DNA from: a virus
Virus record (IMG/VR): IMGVR_UViG_3300048597_000138
Coordinates: 1-35,290 of that record
Reading direction: 5' to 3' (one strand)
Length of the DNA stretch: 35,290 nt
The number at the start of each line of letters is the position of its first letter. Position 1 is the stretch's first letter. This document shows, in pieces, positions 1 to 7,048 of this stretch. Made by a program: the position numbers and the translations under genes. The notes below the pieces were generated by a model. That model was not told the origin of the DNA. It did no database searches and saw only the letters and a list, made by a program, of their open reading frames with translations.

Positions 1-47
1 AGCCCAAACCAATGGAGTCGCTAACACAGAGGCCAGGCAACAACACT

Positions 48-65
48 CGCGTCATTCATGACGCG
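48..65. repeat. Short perfect hairpin left of the glycosyltransferase gene
   Basis: Positions 48-54 (CGCGTCA) and 59-65 (TGACGCG) form a 7-bp stem around a TTCA loop. It lies downstream of the last leftward gene, so it could help end the late transcript, but no strong T-tract follows on the minus strand. Apart from this hairpin I see no supported gene in positions 1-201. Confidence 0.4.
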
Positions 66-201
66 GGCAATGTAGCAGCATGAAGATCGATCGAATAGAT
101 CAGGCCCCCCTTTGGGTCCTTTTCGCATCTCGAATTCGACTGCCTGTAAGGTGGTATCGCAGTTGTAGACACACTTTCTTTCGATCTGAAGCCGAAAAAA
201 A

Positions 202-1779
202 TTAGACCAGGTGCTCGCAGTAGACGGATCGGTCGAGGATCCACTGGTAACCCATGTGATGGACTCGAACGCCGCAATTGATGTCGTACCAAATGCACCG
301 CGGATCGTCGCCGCTCAGTCCAAGGCGACTAAGCACTGATCGACGGGCAAGAAGACAACCGAATCCTGTGCTGATCACGTGCTCGATTTCCGGTCCGGTC
401 ATGTCGCGGTGAGCTCGATTATTCTGCGGGGTACCAAAAGCCACCGCCGTCGGCTCGTAGCGGCCGCGATACACTGCGGAGACAGCCGCGACTTGTGGTC
501 CGACGCTGCGGAATAACTGTGCGATCGCATCAGGCCGCTGAGGTATCACATCGTCCTCGCAAAACAGCATCCATTCGCCAAAGGCCATCGCGATCGCTCG
601 GTTGTAGAGACCTGCGACGGCGCTGTCGACTTGACGTTGGATATCGGCTCGGCCGCGTCGGTCCTGATCGGCCAGCTGCGGAAAGCCGACGTCGATGCGT
701 TCGATCTGCAAAGACGATCCCCAATCACCGAGACCAAGGTCATTCGCACTGACAGCCCGGTGAGTCGAGTTCAGAATCATGAGTCGCGTCTGCTTCACCG
801 GCCAATCGTTCCCTCGGATCCAGTCACGGAGTTTCCACCATGCCTCCCAGCGGCCGCTGAATGCCACCACGATCGTCACGACTTCGTTGGCAATGTTGGC
901 CTGCAGCTCGTACCGGTGAAAGTCTGATCCTTTCGTCATTTGGGTGGCGTGCTGGCGATAGTACAAAGGCACTCCTGTCTTCACGGCGTGCCATGGTCCC
1001 GATCGCAACACCGTGCGAATCGTGATCCAGTCACTGCAGCCGCATCCGCGAACTCGATCGAGCTGCAGGGCCAGCGACTGACGAAGGATGTCCGAGCGAA
1101 ACATGCTGCCAGCCGGACACCAGTTTCGTGATTCGATATCCTGCCATCGGACAACGTCAGGAGCTCTGTCTGTCTGATGGCAGCAGCCGACACCGTCGCC
1201 GAATGCTTCGAGGTAAGGAAAGGCACAAGCGGCCTCACGATCGGCCTGCAACATCTGCACGGCCGTCGCAAGGTAATCCGGATGGATCTTGTCATCAGCA
1301 TCCAGAAAGAGGCAGTACGTGGTTTCGACAAGGTTGAAACCGTAGCGGCAAGTCAAAGCCTGGCTTCGGTACCGAACGCAATGGAAGTCGATTCGGAACT
1401 TGAAATGCGGCAGCTCCAATTGTGAAGGCTGTGACTCCGGATTGCTGGCATCATCGATCACGATGACACGGACCGGCTGCAGCGTCGACGCGGCGATCGA
1501 CTCAAGGCACTCCCTCAGGTAGTGAGCATAATTGTGGCACGGGATTACGATCGTGATTTCGGCAGAAGTGTCAGCCGCCTCGATCGAAGCCGTTTCCGAA
1601 TCGCTCTGTCGATCACCCTTCAGATCCGTATCGATCGCCGCCTGCACTGTGGCGAGATCCAGTTGCAGGTCAGCCGCCCAGGACTCGACCATGAGCCGAT
1701 GCGTGCGAAGCCAGGCGACGCCTTTGGCAATCGCCTTGGACCGAGTCGGACAGGCCGCGAAAAGTTCGGCGGTTTGCAT
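202..1779 (-). CDS. Two-domain family 2-type glycosyltransferase
   Basis: This 525-residue protein probably transfers sugars from nucleotide-sugar donors. The first GT-A domain begins near residue 74 (ITIVIPCHNYAHYL) and has an acidic metal-binding motif at about 158-163 (FLDADD). A second domain starts near residue 290 (TIVVAFSGRW) and has LFCEDDVIPQ near residue 405, so there are two catalytic-like modules. No signal peptide or membrane segment is visible, which suggests a cytoplasmic enzyme. It is the last gene of the leftward late operon, downstream of the tail fibre. In phages such genes modify host surface glycans, tail proteins or DNA, and the target here cannot be told. The family call is firm; the role is inference. 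Confidence 0.85.
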   Translation of the reverse strand: MQTAELFAACPTRSKAIAKGVAWLRTHRLMVESWAADLQLDLATVQAAIDTDLKGDRQSDSETASIEAADTSAEITIVIPCHNYAHYLRECLESIAASTLQPVRVIVIDDASNPESQPSQLELPHFKFRIDFHCVRYRSQALTCRYGFNLVETTYCLFLDADDKIHPDYLATAVQMLQADREAACAFPYLEAFGDGVGCCHQTDRAPDVVRWQDIESRNWCPAGSMFRSDILRQSLALQLDRVRGCGCSDWITIRTVLRSGPWHAVKTGVPLYYRQHATQMTKGSDFHRYELQANIANEVVTIVVAFSGRWEAWWKLRDWIRGNDWPVKQTRLMILNSTHRAVSANDLGLGDWGSSLQIERIDVGFPQLADQDRRGRADIQRQVDSAVAGLYNRAIAMAFGEWMLFCEDDVIPQRPDAIAQLFRSVGPQVAAVSAVYRGRYEPTAVAFGTPQNNRAHRDMTGPEIEHVISTGFGCLLARRSVLSRLGLSGDDPRCIWYDINCGVRVHHMGYQWILDRSVYCEHLV

Positions 1780-1793
1780 GAGATCCTCATTGA

Positions 1794-2099
1794 TCAGGAT
1801 GGTCGAGTGTTGCTGCGGACGGCGTTTGCGCGTGTTGCTGTCAGGATGCCCAGAGATTCCATGGCATTGATCGCTGCCAGGAATCTCGCGTCATCCAGAG
1901 CGATCGGATTGATCGCCGCAAAAAACTGAGTTCTAAAAGCGACCACGACAAGGTTGGTCGACTGTTCAAGGGCAAGCAGCTCAGACGGCGTGAACAGTGC
2001 CACAATATCGATGGGCATCAACGTCGCCGCCGGTGGGTCTGGAATCGTTTCTGTGCCGATCAGATTGCCGTTTTGATAGATTTCTCGGAGTGCCATCAT
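1794..2099 (-). CDS. Small conserved tail-region protein, function unknown
   Basis: This protein of about 100 residues starts at tandem ATG codons (2099 and 2096), overlapping the stop of the tail-fibre gene, which points to translational coupling. The N-terminus (MALREIYQNGNLIGTETI) is followed by a mostly helical, alanine-rich stretch containing INPIALDDARFLAAINAME. It has no membrane segment or cysteine cluster. Its place directly after the fibre fits a fibre chaperone or a small tail accessory protein, but I recognise no named domain. Confidence 0.7.
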   Translation of the reverse strand: MMALREIYQNGNLIGTETIPDPPAATLMPIDIVALFTPSELLALEQSTNLVVVAFRTQFFAAINPIALDDARFLAAINAMESLGILTATRANAVRSNTRPS

Positions 2100-3676
2100 G
2101 GAGTCCTTATCCAAACGCGGGGAGGAATTGTGCTGGCTTGCCACACGACGGAGCTGATGGTGGGCAGGTTGGCGGACGTGTGCTGGAAATAGCACAGCGA
2201 ATTCACCGACGCGGATCCGGACAACATTCCGAGATTGTAAGTCAGCATCTGATTGAAGAAGTCCGCACTGATGACCGCGTTGCAGTCGGCTACGCTCGCG
2301 AGCCAATACAGACCGGGTGTCAGCACCTGGCTGACTGTAATTTCCTTTTCGCCCGTCGTTCCGACGTTGACAGTGCCGGCATCGAGCAGCGCCGCTCCGG
2401 ACGGGACGCCTGCAACAGAATTGTAAATTCCCAGACGCATCGTGCCGGTGACTCCCGTGGTCACGTTGACGCCGATGCGAGTCACCGTGATCTGATGCGG
2501 TATGAAGATCGGCGTGAAGAAGATGCGATTGATCGTCATCGTCCGTGGTGACGTGGTGCCGGAGGGGTAGCTTGAGTAGTACAGATCCGAGCGAATGCCG
2601 GGCAAAGTCTGCAGGTGCAGCGTGTCCACTCCAATCGTCGTACGCATCGCAGCCGCGTCAGCATCGTCCAACAGATTGCGACCGGCTGGCGTAACGGTCA
2701 TCAGAGCGGCCGTGCCTGGGCCTGTGAAATACGGCGCTTTGTCGGCTGCTGATGCCAGTCCAGCAATGGCCTGCAGCTCCGCATCAAACGCCTGCACATT
2801 ACTGCCGATCACGAGGCCGAGTGTCGATCTCATTGCAGCAGCGTTCGCATCATCCAGCAGCCCACGTGCGGCTGGGGTCACTGTCATCAGAGCCGCCGTG
2901 CCGGAGCCAGTGAAGTAAGGGGCCGTGTCGGCTGCTGAGGCTAATTCGGCGATCGCCTGCAGCTCCGCATCAAACGCCTGCACATCACTGCCGATCACGA
3001 GGCAGAGTACTGCCCGAGCCGTCTCTGCATTCGGCGTCGGTCCTAGAGCCTGCAGGATTGGCCCGAACCCCTGAGCGACACACACATCCGAAGCCGTAAA
3101 CAGCAGGATGCAGTCCGCCGAAGTACTCACACCCGCCATCGCCGTCAGAGTCGCATCGACTGGCTGCCGAGCGTTCAGAGCCGCCTGCAGGTCGGTCTGA
3201 TCGGAAAGCGTGCCGCTGATAGATCCCCAGCTACCGCCACCATACCCGCCCGAATCGCAGAGCAGATGAACAGAGCCATCGCGGTGACACCAGTAGAGAT
3301 GCCCATCGTTCACGCCTTCAAAAATCGTGCCGAGTGGCGGAGTGCCGTGATCGTCGTACAGACCTGGCCGGATGCCTTTCGGGATTGAGACCATGTCAGA
3401 CGTTACGGTGATGTCGCTGAGATGTGAAAGCGTGTGGTTATGCGAGCTGGCAGCCTTCCCATTCAGAGCGGTCTGCAAATCGGTCTGGCTGCTGAGCGTT
3501 CCCACAATGGAACCCCACGACGGCGTACCGCTGCCACCGCTCTGCCAGACTGTGCTGCCGAGCTGTGAATTGATTGCGGAAACAATGGCAGAACCGCTCA
3601 TCGCGGCCGCTGCGAGCAACGCGTCGACGTCCATGACGGCGCCGCCCGTGATGTCGATGATGAAAGTCGGAACCAT
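2096..3676 (-). CDS. Tail fibre / receptor-binding protein with tandem repeats
   Basis: This 526-residue protein begins by overlapping the stop of the upstream Ig-like gene. Its N-terminal part has tail-fibre-type phrases such as SSQTDLQTALNGKAASSHNH and SDQTDLQAALN. The centre has two copies of a 62-residue unit containing VQAFDAELQAIA, APYFTG and AALMTVTPA. The C-terminal 170 residues look like a beta-rich head domain, possibly the receptor-binding tip. Its position at the end of the tail genes and the low-complexity repeats support a fibre. The receptor is unknown. Confidence 0.8.
   Translation of the reverse strand: MVPTFIIDITGGAVMDVDALLAAAAMSGSAIVSAINSQLGSTVWQSGGSGTPSWGSIVGTLSSQTDLQTALNGKAASSHNHTLSHLSDITVTSDMVSIPKGIRPGLYDDHGTPPLGTIFEGVNDGHLYWCHRDGSVHLLCDSGGYGGGSWGSISGTLSDQTDLQAALNARQPVDATLTAMAGVSTSADCILLFTASDVCVAQGFGPILQALGPTPNAETARAVLCLVIGSDVQAFDAELQAIAELASAADTAPYFTGSGTAALMTVTPAARGLLDDANAAAMRSTLGLVIGSNVQAFDAELQAIAGLASAADKAPYFTGPGTAALMTVTPAGRNLLDDADAAAMRTTIGVDTLHLQTLPGIRSDLYYSSYPSGTTSPRTMTINRIFFTPIFIPHQITVTRIGVNVTTGVTGTMRLGIYNSVAGVPSGAALLDAGTVNVGTTGEKEITVSQVLTPGLYWLASVADCNAVISADFFNQMLTYNLGMLSGSASVNSLCYFQHTSANLPTISSVVWQASTIPPRVWIRTP
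2650..3025 (-). repeat. Tandem 186-bp repeat inside the tail-fibre gene
   Basis: The sequence CTGCAGCTCCGCATCAAACG occurs at 2771 and again at 2957, a period of 186 bp (62 codons). The flanking bases in the two copies are similar but not identical, so the duplication is old or under selection for protein sequence. Expansion or loss of units would change fibre length. Confidence 0.8.
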
Positions 3677-4560
3677 TACGCCTCCGCATCCAGCCGAATG
3701 AATTCGGCGATGTTAAAGCTGTCAGAATTCGGAACGGTGAACGTGTTGCGGACGGAGCTGCTGCGAACGGCGAACGGTGAAGCCGCCTCGATCGCTGCTT
3801 CCCCGCTCCAGACAGCGTAAGTTGCACCGCGAATAAGATTCGGAAACTGCACATCACCGGAAGCGTCACTGGTTGCGGTGCGAATCTTCTTGTCGAGTGA
3901 AAATCCAGCCACGCCGCGGCCGCTCACGAGCTGCAAATGAACGTTGACGCCTCCTTCCGGCTGTGCTTCTTCATCCAGAACTTTCAGAATTCCAGTCGAC
4001 ACCAACGGCGATGCCGGCGGCGTCACAGTCTGTGCCGTCAAAGCGTACGTGTGCGTCGTGAGGCCAGACACGACCAGTGTTTGTACCAGTGGCTGGAATC
4101 CCGGAAGCGTGATCGTGACCGTGTACGTGCCAGAATTGAGGGCAAACTTCACGAGACCATCTGGATCGGTGTCATCGGAAGCACTCAAAACTCCGATCGA
4201 GACTCGGACCGTCGCGTTTTCCAGTCCATTCGTGCCGTCTGTGACCGTCAGAGTCACGGGATGAGCCCCTCGACCGTTGTTTGCGATGCGCTCGAGTTCC
4301 GTGAGAATCACGAACGTCGCGGCAACGTCCTGGATTGTGCGAATCCGCGACTCGATGACGACTCCGGACACAATGAGATCGAACAGCAGCTGCCCGGCGT
4401 GGGCTCCGGTAATCGTGCCCGTATAGACGCTGTTGTCGTCGCCGGATCCAGCCGTGAGAGACACGGTTTCAAGCACGGCGAGCGTGGAGAGGTTGCGGAC
4501 CTTGCAGCTCACAGTGAGCCCGGCCGGCAGCGATGGCACTTTGATAGTTTTTGCTGTCAT
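3676..4560 (-). CDS. Beta-sandwich tail protein with carboxypeptidase-regulatory/Ig-like repeats
   Basis: This 294-residue protein shows at least two beta-sandwich segments of the carboxypeptidase-regulatory or Cna-B type. One has VTDGTNGLENATVRVSIG followed by DGLVKFALNSGTYTVTITLPG. A second has LKVLDEEAQPEGGVNVHLQL followed by TSDASGDVQFPNLIRGATY. Such domains on phage tail and fibre proteins usually bind carbohydrate or act as spacers. The ATG overlaps the stop of the Cys-rich gene (ATGA). No signal peptide is present. It is probably a virion tip or fibre-attachment protein; that role is inferred from domains and position. Confidence 0.7.
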   Translation of the reverse strand: MTAKTIKVPSLPAGLTVSCKVRNLSTLAVLETVSLTAGSGDDNSVYTGTITGAHAGQLLFDLIVSGVVIESRIRTIQDVAATFVILTELERIANNGRGAHPVTLTVTDGTNGLENATVRVSIGVLSASDDTDPDGLVKFALNSGTYTVTITLPGFQPLVQTLVVSGLTTHTYALTAQTVTPPASPLVSTGILKVLDEEAQPEGGVNVHLQLVSGRGVAGFSLDKKIRTATSDASGDVQFPNLIRGATYAVWSGEAAIEAASPFAVRSSSVRNTFTVPNSDSFNIAEFIRLDAEA

Positions 4561-4805
4561 TGATTAGCCTCTGGCCGTAGTTCAAAGTGTTTGCAGTCGC
4601 AACAAGAACGCAGCTCCGGAGTTTCGCTGAGACCTGGTGTGCAACTTTCGCCAGGAAACTTCCGGCAGAGATACAGTTGATCGCAGCAACGCCGGTGAGG
4701 TCCACGATGCACGCAGATGTGACCATCCGGTGCTTTGCAATCGTTACACCGTGTTGCAATTGGGTTACCTGTGAGCTGGCAAACTTGTGTGATATCACAG
4801 AGCAA
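4557..4805 (-). CDS. Cysteine-rich small protein in the tail operon
   Basis: This 82-residue product contains 12 cysteines, including CNDC, CC and CCDC groups, so it could bind zinc or be disulfide-rich. I place the start at a TTG codon (4805) because a strong Shine-Dalgarno (GGAGGT) sits six bases upstream and no ATG occurs in this frame. It overlaps the stop of the upstream gene and the start of the downstream gene, so it is fully embedded in the late operon. The family is not recognised. Confidence 0.65.
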   Translation of the reverse strand: MLCDITQVCQLTGNPIATRCNDCKAPDGHICVHRGPHRRCCDQLYLCRKFPGESCTPGLSETPELRSCCDCKHFELRPEANQ

Positions 4806-5727
4806 TTGTCACCTCCGCAGGATAGGTGATGTCCCAGCTTTCCGGTCGACCTGCAAGGTACGAAGGCCACGACTCGCGGCGCAACGTGATCGGAGATCCG
4901 CCGAAATCCGTATCGCAGTTGACGCGTCGCACGTAGGCCAGGACGCCGGCACCGAGAGGAAAGAACTGAGCGCCATTCCAGCGATACGGCGGTGTGGCGG
5001 TAGCTCCGACATTGACATCATAAATGTCGTACGCAGATCGCATGGTGTAGCCGACAGGCGTGACGCGATTGACGCCATTCACGGACGAGTTGTAGATGGA
5101 CTGCGCGGGGATGGTCTCAATGAAGTGATTTATTGCCGATCGGCCGATCACTACGTTCACCATCAGATACCAATGCAACACACCGTCGACGGCAAATTCG
5201 CCAGACTCAGTCAGTCTCACTAACGACAGAGAAGCCGAGTTGATGACATTAGTTTGCGCTCCGGTCAGACAGAACCATCCAGGCTCGTTACACCGAGAAT
5301 CTGAAAACGGTGTGTAAACGCGATTCCATGGATTCTCTGGATCGTCTGCGTTCACTGGTTCGTATAAGGTCTGCTCAAGGACGGGAGAATCGTTGAACTG
5401 AAAATCCCGCATCACGGTTTTTACATTCCGGCAATCAGACCAGAGCCACTCACAGACGCCCGGCAACGGACGACGGTACATTCGTTTGGAACCGTTGAGG
5501 TTTGCGAGCGGCCGCGAGTACGTGTAGTGAGTCGTCTCAGACAGCATGGGCAATCCAAAAAAAGGTCTGGCTGTGAGATCAGATTCGACGTCCACTTGAT
5601 ACTCAGGCATAAGCCAATCAAATCCGCTGCAGGTCAGCGTGATGATTTCTGGCAACGACTTAACAGGAGAACATCCAAAACAGTCCACCTCCGTTGGCTT
5701 ACAGTCCCCGCATATTTGCATCTTCAT
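4795..5727 (-). CDS. Tail tip/baseplate-region protein, unknown family
   Basis: This 310-residue protein begins with two CxxC-type pairs (CGDC near residue 6 and CFGC near residue 16), suggesting an N-terminal metal site, followed by a mostly beta-rich body. It starts at an ATG overlapping the end of the upstream gene and ends inside the start of the Cys-rich gene. It lies three genes downstream of the tape measure gene, where baseplate and tail-tip proteins normally lie. No domain is recognised; the tail-tip role is inference from position. Confidence 0.65.
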   Translation of the reverse strand: MKMQICGDCKPTEVDCFGCSPVKSLPEIITLTCSGFDWLMPEYQVDVESDLTARPFFGLPMLSETTHYTYSRPLANLNGSKRMYRRPLPGVCEWLWSDCRNVKTVMRDFQFNDSPVLEQTLYEPVNADDPENPWNRVYTPFSDSRCNEPGWFCLTGAQTNVINSASLSLVRLTESGEFAVDGVLHWYLMVNVVIGRSAINHFIETIPAQSIYNSSVNGVNRVTPVGYTMRSAYDIYDVNVGATATPPYRWNGAQFFPLGAGVLAYVRRVNCDTDFGGSPITLRRESWPSYLAGRPESWDITYPAEVTIAL

Positions 5728-6119
5728 GGCGAGCCCTCCCTGTTGGCCATCGGTTCACAATCTCCGAAGAACCAGTAATGGCCATCAATTGTGCGAGCCA
5801 ATCCGAAGGTGTTGACGACATGATCTGTCGCTTCAGCGTGGTTCCAGACTTCGATCTGCTTCGTGGTCTCTACGTACTTTCGTTCCGAAGTACTCCAACG
5901 GCATACCGTCGCCAGACAATGCGTCCCACCAGTCAGCGAGTGCGTCGCGGCCGGCAAGTCGGCATCCAGAATCACAGCGTACTCCGGAAACAGGCTCGGC
6001 CGTTGACTCGCCAGCTCTGGCCGGCCACTCACGGACCTGCGACGTCCACGAATGTCACGGCTGACCGTGTCACGGATCTGAGATTCATACTCAACTGAGA
6101 TGTCGACGACTTCCGTCAT
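5724..6119 (-). CDS. Tail-region protein, unknown function
   Basis: This 131-residue protein starts at the ATG at 6119 (MTEVVDISVEYESQIRD), which overlaps the stop of the upstream gene, rather than at a longer in-frame start at 6167. Its last codons overlap the start of the next gene. It ends with a compact, aromatic-rich region (DGHYWFFGDCEPMANREGSP). No membrane segment is visible. The coupling on both sides supports a co-translated tail component; no family is recognised. Confidence 0.6.
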   Translation of the reverse strand: MTEVVDISVEYESQIRDTVSRDIRGRRRSVSGRPELASQRPSLFPEYAVILDADLPAATHSLTGGTHCLATVCRWSTSERKYVETTKQIEVWNHAEATDHVVNTFGLARTIDGHYWFFGDCEPMANREGSP

Positions 6120-7048
6120 AGCTCGATCTCCGGAGCATCGGGCCACGGTTCGACACCCGGAAGCCATGAGTAATCCGCTTCGCGATACTTCTTGACCTTC
6201 AGGAACTTCACATCGTCCGGAGTTGGATTGACGATCTGCGCGCCGAGATCGTCGATCGGAACCGGTTCGCCGGGTTCGCTTCCATCTTCTTCCAGAATTC
6301 GTTCCTTGCGGTAGACGATCGGATCGGCTTCCGGATCCACTGGAACGAGCTGTCGAAATCCTGCATTCATCGGCGTGCCGTAGTGCATGTCGACAGTATC
6401 GATCGCCATCTCGTACGCGAATTCGTAGTACGAGATTTCGTTTCTTGACTTCGGTTCACTCATGAAATCACTGGGAAGGATGAACCGGGCCTGATTCGTG
6501 TTGATATGCCAGCCGCCGATCTTGAACGGAGCGTCGTTTGTCGTATCGACGAGGTCGAGAACCTCCGCAGGAATGTCCGCGACGTTCACTCGCACCGTCA
6601 GCCCAACGAACTGCTGATCGCGCGTCTGGATGACCGGATCACCAGCCGTATTCAGAATGCCTTTGTCGTCGCGGTCCTTAGTGATCGCGATTTCTTTGCT
6701 GCTGGCCACCGGTTTGATGATCGGCAGATCCTTCGTCGGATCTTCGTTTGTTGCGGCCGTCTCCTTGCTGTTCTTGTCGCTGAACTGCGCGGAGAACTTG
6801 TAGACGCCCGGCTCTTCCATGTCGCAGCCAACGTTTCGACAGGTCGCAAAAGGAACGCCCGGGTAAACGGTGCCGACCAGAGGAAGCTGATTGCGAAACA
6901 GATACGCGACGCGGTCCGCCAGCATGTCCACTGGATCCGGCGAGATTGAAACCGTGAGTGTCCACTCGACGTCTGCGGTGAAGATCCCATCTTCGCCACG
7001 GCCGGCTTTGCATTTGGTCATTTCGCAATTGATCGGGGTGGCTGGCAT
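6116..7048 (-). CDS. Tail protein following the tape measure gene, unknown family
   Basis: This 310-residue acidic protein lies directly after the tape measure gene, the usual place of distal tail or tail-hub proteins. It has a long beta-rich central part (QFVGLTVRVNVADIPAEVLD; WHINTNQARFILPSDF) and a proline/acidic-rich C-terminus. Cysteines at positions 8, 13, about 70 and 75 may form a metal site or disulfides. The next gene overlaps its stop. The distal-tail role is inference from gene order only. Confidence 0.65.
   Translation of the reverse strand: MPATPINCEMTKCKAGRGEDGIFTADVEWTLTVSISPDPVDMLADRVAYLFRNQLPLVGTVYPGVPFATCRNVGCDMEEPGVYKFSAQFSDKNSKETAATNEDPTKDLPIIKPVASSKEIAITKDRDDKGILNTAGDPVIQTRDQQFVGLTVRVNVADIPAEVLDLVDTTNDAPFKIGGWHINTNQARFILPSDFMSEPKSRNEISYYEFAYEMAIDTVDMHYGTPMNAGFRQLVPVDPEADPIVYRKERILEEDGSEPGEPVPIDDLGAQIVNPTPDDVKFLKVKKYREADYSWLPGVEPWPDAPEIEL

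Noticed and set aside
56-298. Open frame at the left edge, minus strand
   Set aside because: It overlaps the glycosyltransferase end in another frame, has biased shadow-like composition and no ribosome-binding site.
2096-2306. N-terminal extension of the small gene after the fibre
   Set aside because: Residues upstream of the tandem ATG are a shadow of the fibre C-terminus; the ATG overlap with the fibre stop is the better start.
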